Part shown: positions 25,063 to 43,515 of the stretch, piece by piece | How the letters are laid out: each line of letters opens with the position of its first letter | How positions within the stretch are numbered: position 1 is the stretch's first letter | Source: Neopestalotiopsis rosae | Lineage: Eukaryota; Ascomycota; Sordariomycetes; Amphisphaeriales; Sporocadaceae | Direction of reading: 5' to 3' | Assembly (NCBI GenBank): GCA_023078685.1 | Contig: JALGAS010000002.1 | Location: 5,022,001 to 5,086,000, forward strand | DNA: 64,000 nt | Notes under the pieces: model-generated | The model's database searches: none | What the model was told of the DNA's origin: nothing | Seen by the model: only the letters and a program-made list of their open reading frames with translations | Position numbers and translations under genes: made by a program

Positions 25063-25495
25063 CAGGGTTAGCACGATTAATTTTGATTATTAATTTTAAT
25101 TAACTAATAATTAAATTATATAATTTCACTCACGTAATTAATTAATTACGGTAGTTTTACTCACTTTATTAATTAAATACGTTTATTTATTAATTAATTT
25201 AATTAATTACGATTTTAAAAAGCTTTATTTTAAACTATAATAATAATTAATAGCTTGTACCGAATAAAATAAAATAATGAAAACGAAGTATAAAGTAATT
25301 ATTCCTTTCATTTTCGAATATTAATTCGATTTTTAATATTTATTTTAAAAACTAACAAATATTATTAAAATAATAATAAATTAAATCTTATATTTTATTT
25401 TATTTTAATTATTAAAAATAATATTAAATTATTAAAATTTAAATTATCACGTTAAAATTAAAAAAAATTAATCCATTTTAATATTCTTTTATTTT
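25063..25495. mobile_element. hAT-type MITE (alpha-like, long form), right end unclear
   Basis: The left end is CAGGGTTAGCACGATT, followed by alpha-type arms and a core (25205-25400). The core is the same sequence in which the gypsy and the compact LTR elements are inserted at the left of the window, but here it is uninterrupted. The right end is not found before LTR-4. Confidence 0.6.
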
Positions 25496-25835
25496 TATAA
25501 TAGCTTATATTTAATTATTTATTATTAGCTGCCGTAATAACCTTGCCCCGGCCCCGACTATTTTACCGGTTAAGCATATATATAAATCTTTAAAAGGGTA
25601 ATAAAATATTTATCCAGCTTTATAAATATATATATAATCGTATATTATTGTTGCACCTTGTGGTACAGAAGTGTGATGTGAAGAAGCATGCATTACTAAC
25701 GATAGGTTGGCCGAAGGCCAATCCTATATACTTGGGTCTAGCTGCGCTAGACGCTAAGCCTAATCTGGCCATGAGGTTGGGCTACGCCCAACAATTATAC
25801 TAAGCTAAAATCGAATTTAATATAACACCGGAATA
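25496..25835 (+). mobile_element. Probable solo LTR, family LTR-4, copy 2, split by LTR-1 copy E
   Basis: Homologous to 15633-15847 (TATAATAG start, CCCCGGCCCC core at 25546, ATACTAAGC.. AATATAACACCGGAATA end). It is interrupted by LTR-1 at 25649-25793. No convincing TSD remains, so the ends are approximate. It is the last repeat before the gene-rich DNA. Confidence 0.55.
25649..25793 (-). mobile_element. Solo LTR, family LTR-1, copy E
   Basis: 145 bp, TGTTGCACC to GCCCAACA with both TG and CA ends intact, TSD ATTAT (25644-25648, 25794-25798). It is the least mutated copy and nested in LTR-4 copy 2, so it is younger than LTR-4 here. Confidence 0.93.
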
Positions 25836-26079
25836 AATTCTTTTATTTTAATAATTATGGTAAACCATGGTTTTGATACTGGTCATCACTGGGCCGATTG
25901 TTCATCCGGCCGTAAAATATCACTTACAGCTGGGCATTAGTCCATCTAACCTTTTGTTCCCCAGCTTACAATTCAATACGAATGCATGCCCATGGGTGCA
26001 GCCCACCAGCCAAGTCTATCGGGTACGTGACATTGATATTTTATTATTTCTAATATTAATATATTAATTTAAATTTAAC
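25836..26079. other. Compartment boundary, no gene
   Basis: Base composition switches from AT-rich to balanced within about 30 bp near 25,855. The stretch is the 3' flank/UTR of the rhomboid gene. A 66-codon open frame on the plus strand (25867-26067) has no recognisable features and is not called. Confidence 0.7.
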
Positions 26080-27868
26080 TTATGAGCTGAATGGGCTGTT
26101 TTGGTCACACCAGCCATTTACCGGCTACAATTTATATTAGCATGAGATTTCGATAAAGACTGCGTGTAACAATGCAGGGAGGAAGGGCACTTACCAAACA
26201 GCTGAGATACTTGCACCAGCTGCAAGTATTCTGATACGTGTAGAAGTTGTTCAACAGCACAATGAAGACAACAATAATGCCAACAAGGAAGCCAGCTCTG
26301 ACTAGCCACCATGCCCACCATAGAGCCTTTCTCCCCTTGAAGAAACCAACCGGATTCCTGAGGAATGGAGGGAAGGCGACACTGGAGATGCCGTTGTTGT
26401 GGGCATTCACAGTAGAGTATGAGGGCCCTGTGAAGTGATCCTCGCCAATTTTCCTCCGAAGAAAGTTTGGCGAGTGAAGCACACAGATACCAAGACACAA
26501 ACCCATGAGAAATCCACCAATATGCGAAAAGTTGTCCAGACCTGGCAGCAGTCCTAGCACAAAAGATATCACAATCTCCAGTAGAATGAACATGAGCTCG
26601 CGGACAGGGTTGTGTCTCTCCTTCCATGAGTAAAGCAGGTCGAGTAGCGTTAGGGCGATGATTCCAAACAAGGCACCGGATGCGCCAGTCGAAGAGATGT
26701 TGAGTGCCGCAAAATTGCCACCCATGACGAAACCAAAGATACCCGAGCTCATATACACGAGGAAGAAGCGGATGGAACCAATGGCGCGTTCGATTTCCTT
26801 GCCCAGGGTCAGCTGCAGCAGCAGGTTGAATCCAATATGCACAATGCCAGCATGGAGGAAAATGGGCACGATGAAGCGCCACCATTGATTTGGATAGGCA
26901 GCCTCATTAAAGGAGACTGTAGCGTTGGCCGTGGGCGGGTTGGGAACGCCGCCAAAGCCGCAAAGTTGAGAGAGAGTACATTGGTTGTCAGACGAAGTGG
27001 AATCACTCGTCGTACTCCAGGGACATGGCCAGTTGATGGTGCCTTGACCGTCATAGTTTGTGACGTTTTGTACGCGGTGCATGCAAATGACATATCTCGA
27101 GCCCATGTTGATGAGGACGTACGACGAGGGCCCGATCATAGGGTTGAAAGATGGTGATGTCTGGATTGGGCTGCCAGTCAATTGGGCTGTAGGATTTCCC
27201 AAGTTGAATTAGCAAGAGTCTACTGTGTAGAAAAGAGCAGTCTTCACGTTGTAGTGTAGCACAGAAGGATGGATAGGGGCGGAGATAAGAGACTCACCTG
27301 CTTTGACCAGCTCGCCAATGAAGACAGCAATCTGAACGATTGAGAACAGATAAACGAATATGGGGATCCTCCTCTTGCCTGAACCCAGCATGCCCAACTC
27401 GCCAAAGCGAATCCTTCCCTTACCGGCGGATCGTTCAGCGGGAGGCAAGCGGCCATCGGCGGCAGTGTCGTATACGTGATCGGTCGAGTCCATGGCATAA
27501 CCCGGAGAGCCCATCTTGTTGTTGTTGTGGGCATCGGGATGCTGTCGCAGGGGGATATCATCACCAACGGGAGACACTTCGCCAGCTGCAGGGCTGTGGT
27601 ACCTGGTGTCCTGGGCGAAACTATGCTGGCTGCTCATGGCGTCGGCCGCAGAGTGGGAGCCGGTGGGATAGACGTGATCATCAAAGGGAGTCTGGAAAGG
27701 AGAGACGGTTGGCTGACGGTCCGGATGCGCGTGTGGCGCTTCGGTGGTGTACGAGGGCGGGTATACGGAAGAGGCTGGCGTGGCAGTTCCGTGATGGCGA
27801 AGATCGTCGTTATCGTCGTAGTATTGTGGCTGCGACGGCCGAGTGTTGTAATAGTCGTTTGCGGCCAT
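26080..27868 (-). CDS. Rhomboid family intramembrane serine protease
   Basis: Three exons (27868-27298, 27186-26195, 26124-26080) join in frame to 535 residues; the introns are 111 and 70 nt with GT..AG ends and GCTAAT/GCTAATA branch sites. Rhomboids cleave membrane proteins within the lipid bilayer. The long N-terminal part (1-165) is polar, low-complexity and cytosolic by prediction; the first membrane segment is at about 168-185. The rhomboid core shows an L1-type region (WWRFIVPIFLHAGIVHIGFN, 292-311), the catalytic serine in GASGALFG (S360) and the partner histidine in FSHIGGF (H412). A loop with several Cys precedes the core, and the tail carries the CSWCKYLSCLPV motif common in fungal members. 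Location is probably Golgi/ER or plasma membrane (inference). It is the gene nearest to the RIP island: its stop is about 240 bp from the last repeat. Confidence 0.93.
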
Positions 27869-30453
27869 GGCGGAAGAGAGATCGAGAAACGGGAAGGGAC
27901 AAAAAAAAGAAGAGGTGCGCGCGTTGCGTTGACTAGCTGAGGAGCCTTGCTTGCTCGTCCCGTCTCCTTGATGTGGCTTTAATTTCCCGAGAAACTCGCT
28001 TGACGGACTCGATTGGGCTGCCCGTCTATCTCAAAGCGGCACGATGCTGCTGTCAGTCGCGGTTGTGCCGGGGGAGGGGCGTAGTGATTGTGGGCGGCAG
28101 CTGCGGTGTCAGAGGAACAATTTCTCTGGCCAGCCAGTAGTGAATGCAGGTCTACAGTTGCGCCCGTCGTATGAGATCCCAGGGTCCTACTGTATGTAAG
28201 GTTGGTGACCACGATCTTCTCTTGATGCAGAGCTGCCGTTGACGAACAACGACGGCAATAGTACGGGACAAGCCCTCTGGCGGCTTGTTTGTCCGGTCAG
28301 CCCAGAGGCTAAAAAAATAAATAAAAATAAAACAGCAGTACCAAACCCGGCGGCAGGGAAAGACTGGAAACTGCAAGAGTTCCGATCAGTTCACCAGTAA
28401 TCGAGAACGAGTGTCGAAGCTGGTCCTCTCTTTCTTTGGAGGGGAGAGAGAGAGAGAGAAAACTTAGCCGCGATGAATTCTAGTAGCAGGCAAAGATTGT
28501 GTTTTCTAATGTTTGAGATGGGGAGAAGAAGGAATGAAGAATGGCTCAGTTTCGAGATTGTGAATACCGAACGAAACTCGCATGCTGGCTTAGCTGGTGG
28601 ACTTGGTACCAACCTAGCAGCCTAGTCTCGGTACTAGTCACAGGGGGCCCAGGGCTAGACATGGATGATGAAAAGTGAGAGCACTGAGCGTACGTACTAC
28701 TGTACTTTTCGCCAGCTACTTAGGTAGGTAAGTATTCTTCCCAAGTTTGATTTGCGTAGGACAAGTCTGGAAAGCCGAACACTTGACAGGCCTTTTCATG
28801 ATTGAACAACTCGCGTACATACACGACTCCTTACGCCCAGCCGTCGTTTGCTTTTGCTTTTTGCTTTTGCTTTTGGGTTCTTCCCGCTCTGTGCTAAGGC
28901 AGGACAGGACGTGAAAGATACGGTGGAGTGGGCAGGCAAGCAGGTAGCAAGTAGCTAAAATTAGATGGCCAGCGGCTAGGAGAGCCGTTGCGTAGTTCTC
29001 CCACCTACCTAACCTACATATAACCCGTTGTGTTGTTGACGAATCGGTGCAGGTTATACTAACTTACTACTACATGAGGATGGAAAGATACGTGTTGAAC
29101 TCTCTCACTCTTCACACTTACTTGACACCCGCATGAGCTACGAGGTATTTCGCTACGAGGTGCTTCTAGTCCATGTAACCAGTACCCAATCGACGTTGCC
29201 AGCCAACCTCCATTCCTGGAATTAGTCTGGTCACAGGATGTCAGCTCGGCGTGGCTTCAGAGGCTCAGCCCCCCTTCCCCCGGCCCGCTGTCTAGGTAGG
29301 TAAAGTCGTTAAAGTCGCGTCCGCCTCACCAACGATGCCAACTTGGACGAAGCTCGAGACAACGAGAATTACTCACATCTATACAGAATCAAGATGGCGT
29401 TAACGGGCTCTTAGCTGGTTTCTTGCCTGTAACGACGGCGCGACCATTCTAGCAGTCGGCGGCGCTTTTATTACCCGACAGATATATATCCCCAATGCCG
29501 TGGTTCATGAGCTGGCCTGGACAGCCACATAGAAACTGAAAGGCGAACGCGCAGCTGGAGTGTGGCCACGGCATCGCGGCAGTGCTACGATCTACTGGCA
29601 TAGGTCACCTATCCAGCACGCGGGCTGCTGGCAACTTGCCTTGGCAAATCCATTGTGCAATGGACATGGTACACCTCCTCTGCTGTGGGTGCATGCAAGA
29701 GGCCTCTGCAGCAGTCGTTGGTGGAGCGTACATAATAACGACTGCCGGCCTCCAGTATTGATCAGCAGCGCACAGGTCACAGCACATCCGCCAAGCCCGC
29801 CGTGTTCGTCATGCTTGAGCCACGACAAACATCATTCGCTCCACCTCTCTCAGCCTGTCAAGATCCTCGCATCGAAAGTTGTGTGCTGATACAACATGCA
29901 CAAGCTACATGAACTGTGGCCAGCAATCTGGTTCCTCTTGCCGCCCCAGCCGGTCCTTCTCGTTGCTGCGGTAAGCCCTTTGGCTGAGACGGTCAATATT
30001 CATTCATCATCTCCGACCTCCAGCGCTGCAGAGTTCTTCTCGAATATAGTAACAGGGTTAAATGGGAATATGTGAAGCGCGACTTGTATGGCACAACATT
30101 TGCAAAAATGAGGCTGATGGGTTGATCTATGATGCCACAGCTTGCGCGTTTCCTTCCACCGAGCCACATTTTTCAGCTCCGCATGCACTCTGGCAACCCC
30201 CGTGTTGACACGAATTTTGGTTACACGAAGCGGTAGAGACTCAAGACTTATCACTACCTGTACAATTTCCACGCAAATCAGCTGCAAGATCGTTGCAGTC
30301 TACGACAACGTGCTTAAAATGGAGAAGCCATTATCGTCTGCATTGTGTCGGTGTTCATGCTGATCACCCATTACTGTAGTTCTTCCTATCTTTCCTACGC
30401 TCATACCAATCCCAATGGCTCACATGAGAGCTGTACAGTCAGTTGGGCTTGGC
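27869..30453. other. Intergenic, no supported gene
   Basis: It holds the 5' flank of the rhomboid gene and the 3' flank of the transporter. A (GA)n run lies at 28443-28458. Three TAGGTAGGTA/TACCTACCTA-like words lie at 28721, 29003 and 29293. No open frame above about 110 codons with recognisable content, and no tRNA-like structure seen. Confidence 0.6.
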
Positions 30454-32938
30454 CTACGTCGTTGCGAACTTGCTCTTCTCTCTCAGTCGCCTACCAGCAC
30501 GGAAGAACAGCCAGGGAAATGGCAACATCGCCAGCGTGAGAAATGCCAAAAGACTTGACCCCCATTGGTACCCGAGCTTCTGATACATCTGCAGCCCGAA
30601 GAGCGGAAACGCCGCTGTGGTCCGGATCATTGTGATTAGCATTCGATATGCCCAGTAAGTCACCGGCCATGACGGCCCGACGCATTCAAGGGAGAGGGCC
30701 AGGGGAAGAAGATGGCTCGGCGTTGATCATCACTCACCTGCAAATGCACACCTTGCGAAGGCGTTCGCCGCGAGGGCCGATGCCGCATAGAGCGGGTATG
30801 CATCGACCAGGAATGTGAATATCCCAGTGAAAACAAGCAGTGTTCTGCGTTCAAGGGGGAAGGGAGGCCAAAGAATCAATATACGGACTCGTAGAATTTC
30901 GGGGCATGTCAAGGAGGCCGGAACTCACCCCATTCCGAAGACACCGGATCCAATAATGGGCACGATCCAATGGACCCAGGGATAGGCCGACCAGGCAAAC
31001 CAGAACAGTCCGATTGGCACCAGGACGGCGCCTGCCACGGCTGATGGGAGCCGAAATTCGGGTTCCGGTATGCCGTTATTCTCTGCTACCAGCTTGTTGT
31101 GCACCCGGCGCCAAATCGGGTTCGTGGCTGATGCAGAAAGCATCCCTACCATTATTCCAAGGAACGCCAGACCTGTCTGCCACAAGTTGAATCCATACAC
31201 GTTGCCAAATATGAGGCCGAATGCGCCAAAAAAGAGGTATAATATCCCGAGCAATATGGCCGAAAAGAGACAAAGAAGGAGACACACTACCAACTTCCGT
31301 ATTAGTGGTGCCATGCTGGACTGGGACGGGATTCTGGCCATGTACGGCCGCCACAAGGCAAACAACGGGTCATAGTGAACTGCTTACTTGGTTCAAATAT
31401 CAATAGCTGGAACGGTCTCAGGAGAGAATTGGCGAGAGACTTGGCGACTGACTTGTTCTGCCTCTCCATCGGGGCTTTCCAGCGATCATCTCCCGTCTCT
31501 CTCCGTAGCGCACGCGCCTTTTCTCTCAGTCTCACCGGATCTGTTCACATGTGAGTTTTCTCTGGCCACCATGAGGATGTCACCGCTCGCTCTTACGGAA
31601 CGTCTCGGGCGCGAGGAACACGATGCAAGCGAGCATGAATGCTGCCCATATGAGTAGGAACTGCCAGGGCTCAAGGGTCAGACGATACAATCCGGCATGC
31701 GGTGTGTGTGAACTGCCAACTCACATAATACGTCCATCTCCAGTTCGTGTTGGCATTGATGAAGCCTCCAATCAATGGGCCCAGGCTCGGCCCTGTCTTG
31801 CTATGAGCTTGGGAAAGGAAACAAGCGCACGAGCATGATCGTCAACGATGACAAGACTCACCGATAAAGGGGCTTAACGAAATGATGGTCATCGGACCTT
31901 GGATAGCATCCCTTCGAAAAACATCACTGACAGTTCCACCAGCGACGCTGAGGAATGCGCTACCAGCAAACCCGTCAAAGAAGCGTGCCTAGACAGCGGA
32001 AGCATTATGAGAGGTTCGAGAGCACATGAGACCGCTTCACTCACCACAATCATGGTTTCGGCATTCCGGGCGACGGCAGATGGAATGATCCAGACAGTGA
32101 ACATGGCCCTGGACCGATGTTAGTAGACGCTATCTCTGTTCATTTCGGGTCAGTTCATTACCAGGATACAAGGTAGATTGGTCTCCGGCCGTAAAACTCG
32201 CTCAATGGACTCATCAAGAGAGGCCCCAATGCAACTGCAGTATCGTTATACGGTCAGTGATATTCTTTCTCGCCATTTCTCGAGGTCCTAGGCTAGACAA
32301 AGGGAATACGCACTGCCTAGGACGAACGTGGATAAGCCGAGCGTCCCAACTATGGTAGAGATACCGAACTCTGGGTTCATTTGTGAATACGTCGAGGTAT
32401 AGATGGAACTCGCACATGTTCTGTGGATGGGGATGTGATATCAGCGGCCGCTCTCTCGCTCTGTTTTGCAGTCTGGGAGACACCACCAGGCATGTAGGGC
32501 GAACACCTACACACATAGACTTCCTAGACCCACGATGAGAACAATAGTCCATTTATGAAGCAAGGACATGCTACGCGGGCAGAATGGATCATTGTCGTTA
32601 TCCCAGGACACTTCGAACGGATCCTTGCTGGGGCTGTCAACCCGGCCGGGGGCCTCAGCCTCATCGGCGCTGTCGTCCAGTTCGGCACAGCCATGACCAT
32701 TGTTTGAGCGCATACGCCCTATGCTCTTGGTCGAAGTCGCCGACTGAGCCCTCGACAGGGCATGACGACTCTTGGTTCTAGCCGCGGTTCGAAGTGGATG
32801 ATAATGTTGAGATTCTTGCGGATCAGCAGGGTCAGGCGTGGTAATTCGCGAGGCCTCAATCTTTTCAGTGACATCCGATGTAACGGCTCTGGCTGGTGCT
32901 AGTATCTGAGCAGCGTCGGTAATATCATCAGATTCCAT
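30454..32938 (-). CDS. MFS transporter, DHA1 (drug:H+ antiporter) type
   Basis: Eleven exons join to an exact 572-residue frame: 32938-32511, 32420-32314, 32234-32162, 32108-32045, 31988-31862, 31792-31725, 31669-31597, 31540-31388, 31286-30929, 30844-30738, 30614-30454. The ten introns are 53-123 nt. A polar cytosolic N-terminus (about 128 residues) precedes the membrane part. TM1 begins at KWTIVLIVGLGS; the MFS signature GPLLMSPLSEFYGRRPIY (182-199) follows TM2. The central cytosolic loop has PETFHPVRLREKARALRRETGDDRW, and the second half starts with FEPMCLLLCLFSAILLG. This layout is that of fungal DHA1 exporters (Tpo1/Flu1-like), proton-driven exporters of drugs or polyamines at the plasma membrane; the substrate cannot be read from sequence. 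No biosynthetic cluster surrounds it. Confidence 0.92.
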
Positions 32939-33733
32939 GACTGGTAGTATTTAAGAAACAGGCGTAGCTCAAAGATGCGCCTTCCCGACGCAAATGCTGT
33001 AGAGCAGCTACCTACTCGAGCGGTGCGGGGAGAGATTGACCAAAGAGATAGACAATACGATGATGACGACAACAAGGTGAGATATGAGGAAGTGATAAAC
33101 GGAATAGCGACGCCAGTCGTAATCCACTAGACGATAACAGAAAGAGTGCTACAGTGGAAACTTGGATGAAGAGCCACAGGAACATGGTTGTTTTATATAG
33201 GGCATGGGTTATGGTGCTTTGACTTCTCGCCTCGATGCCATGCCATTTGAGCGCGAGGCTCTTTCCTCCGAGGCGACGAATATGGCAAGTGTCCAATGAG
33301 ACGAGACTAGAAGACGCGATGCAAGGGGATTATTAAGCTGTCCCTGTCTACTGGTACTACATGTGCTGCAGACAACCCATTCATTCGTTGAACAGCATTC
33401 AATTAGGCTTGCAGGATCCGCGTCTGAAATAGAGCAGTAAATGCCCTGTCATGGTGTAATATTGCAATGTTTCCGGTGCACCAAAAAGGCCCGAGAAGTA
33501 AATGGTGAGTGAGCAATGCGCTCAAACGGGCAAAAGAGCATGTAGAAATGTTGTCCCGCAGTCTCTATTTTTGGGGGCTCATTATTAACCAACATCTTTT
33601 TCTATACACACTACAGTAGTGGACACCCCACATTTATACCATCTAACATCTACTTATTGTGTAGTGGTGGAAAGACAATCCGTGTATTATTACCAATCCA
33701 CATGATGAGAACCGAGCCTGCACTGCCAGATAC

Positions 33734-34152
33734 CTATCCTGTATTACTCAACTTCTTTCCCGCTCGGTCTTCGCGCGCAATGTACACTGTTGGCGAACCG
33801 CGGCCATGGTGATGCAATTTGTCGGCAATCTTCTTTTTCAGGACAGCTTGTTGAAAAGGAGAAAACCCCCCCATGTACTTGATTGCCGGCAAGGTTGCAA
33901 ATTTCATCAATAGAAGCAACAAGAACAGCAAGAGGAGCACTTCACGCTTCCAGTCTTCTTCCCAACAGAAATATATGGCAAGGCAGTAGGACCTGGCACG
34001 ACACTCGAGTCACCAGCGGATGCGACGTCGGAGGACTTGTTCGAGGGAGCATCAGCTTGACTGAATGAGTAAAAGCCACGGCAATCAATGAATTGATCCC
34101 GCAAAGCTAAGCACTGTACTACAAAGCCATTCATATACGCGGTGAAATACAA
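33734..34152 (-). CDS. Possible small gene, unrecognised
   Basis: Two overlapping minus-strand frames look non-random. One (34152-33907) ends with a Ser/Ala-rich stretch and a cysteine-rich tail KCSSCCSCCFY. The other (33940-33734) has a Leu-rich run and then a hydrophilic tail with KKKIADKLHHHGRGSPTVYIAR. A splice-acceptor-like TCATTCAG lies at about 34062 on the minus strand. They could be exons of one short gene or chance frames in a transcript leader. I do not recognise either product and the exon structure is unresolved. Confidence 0.2.
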
Positions 34153-34715
34153 AAAAGTAGAAAAGAGCAGTGCTCATGTTCTGTTGTTGTCCTCCTGCCA
34201 CTAGGATATAAAATGTGGTTCAGATGGGTAGAATAAAGTGATTGGTCAATGTCTTGCGACTGGGGTGGCTCCAGTGTAGTAAGTCCATGTTCCCCCCCCC
34301 CAAAAGTTATGAACCCTGGTCAGTCCACTCTAGACACACGCGTCCGAAGACGGCCCCGGATCCTCCAAAATTTTTGGCTCGATGGCGCCTCTCGGTCACA
34401 GTCCAGTCACCACGAGCTGATGGGTCATCAAACCACTTCAATCCCTCGCCCAATCCAGTCGCTTGTAGTAGTAAACTCCAGAGAAACTCCAGAAGAATTG
34501 AGCGGCTAAATCCCAGATCATTGCAATCGACCACTGCGCCATTGTAGCCTTGACCGTCTGTATGTATAATCATGACATTTCATATGCAAATCCTCATTCC
34601 ATCCCATCTCACCTCCGTAAGCACCCTCCCTCCTCGCACCCAAGGACACCTCATACACAGATGGACACACTCCTTGGCCTCTCGTGAATAACAAGTCGTC
34701 GTCTTGTTTCTTTTA

Positions 34716-34741
34716 CTGCTGCTGCTGCTGCTGCTGCTGCC
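34716..34741 (+). repeat. CTG microsatellite upstream of AROM
   Basis: About eight CTG units followed by CCGCC, 268 bp before the AROM start, probably in the promoter or 5' leader. The surrounding leader is strongly pyrimidine-rich, common in highly expressed fungal genes. Confidence 0.85.
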
Positions 34742-34921
34742 GCCCCTCGTCACCCACACTCTCTCGCGTGACTCACTCTTTTTGTGTATTCACACACTTT
34801 TACATCTACTTCTCCTTCTTTTCATACTACAGTCTGTACTGACTTACAACCTGCCCCTCCATTTAGCATCGCTAGTTCAAGCTACAGACAGCTCTCTGCT
34901 TGGTGTCAATGCTGTGCATAG

Positions 34922-42804
<7,883 letters not shown>

Positions 42805-43484
42805 CTAGATGGCATCCGAAGGAACTCCACGCTTGCGGTGCTTGCCGGGGAGTTCAACATCGGGATGACACACACGATAATGTCTGGTGAGGGCGTCTGC
42901 ACGGCTAAAGGTCTTTTCCTCGTGGCAGAGATCGCAGCGCACCTTCTTCTTGCGGTTGTTGTGAATCGTATCCTCGTGGCGGGTAAGGTCGTAGGGTCGC
43001 GAGAATACAGTGTTGCAAGGCTTGCCGGTGCTCGGGTTAATGCGGTCACACCTGTGAGGGCCCGCCTGACTACCAAGCAATGAATCTGGCACTCCCGGCG
43101 ATGGGGCAACCTGAGGGCGCGTGGCTGCCGTGAGAGCGTTGGCTTGACGGTGACCCTCGCGCTTGTGCTTCTGTAGAAGCTGAGGCGTTTCGAATCGTAG
43201 AGTGCAACCGTGATATGTACAGGTGTACGTTCCTCCATCAGCTGCTGTCCTTGCTGGTCTCGTAATTGCACCTTCGTTACCAGAAGAGCCGTTCGTCTCA
43301 GATGAGCTCATGCGGGAAAAGCTTGATACTGAAGGAGTCACAGCCTGCTGCTGCTGTTGCTGGCGCGGCCGCGAGATGAATGGGTACTGTTGTGGCATCT
43401 GCAGATTTGTGGGCATGCTAAAGTCAAATGCCGTCTGCAGAGGCGTGCGCTGCTGCACCTGGGGTTGGTGCAATCGCGGTTGCG

Positions 43485-43515
<31 letters not shown>

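Larger units (their letters stand above)
11100..25500. repeat. Nested cluster of hAT-type MITEs (subfamilies alpha, beta, gamma)
   Basis: This 14-kb stretch is built from many copies and fragments of small elements whose intact ends read CAGGGTTGGCA..TGCCAACCCTG (alpha, beta) or CAGGGTAGGA..TCCTACCCTG (gamma), often RIP-changed to TAGGG or CCCTA. Interiors are made of repeated GTTAACT/ACTACGG (alpha), TTGAGTT/AACTCAA (beta) or GCAGTTAACTGC (gamma) words. Clean copies have 8-bp target duplications, the hAT superfamily hallmark. No transposase frame is present, so all are non-autonomous. Individually delimited copies are listed separately; many others are truncated or interrupted. Solo LTRs of families 1-4 are interspersed. 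Confidence 0.85.
1..25835. other. AT-rich RIP-mutated transposon island
   Basis: A continuous AT-rich block with almost no coding potential. CpA and TpG are strongly depleted and TpA enriched over long stretches (for example 3241-3300 has no CA or TG), which is the signature of repeat-induced point mutation, a process that mutates duplicated DNA in filamentous ascomycetes. Stops from TGG/CGA/CAA-type changes interrupt all transposon reading frames. Short GC-richer islets inside are solo LTRs annotated separately. The block is probably constitutive heterochromatin (inference). I see no host gene in it. Confidence 0.93.

Noticed and set aside
11100..25500. GGGTTA-like words as degenerate telomere repeats
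   Set aside because: They are the CAGGGTTAGCA/CAGGGTTGGCA ends of MITEs, not tandem TTAGGG arrays.
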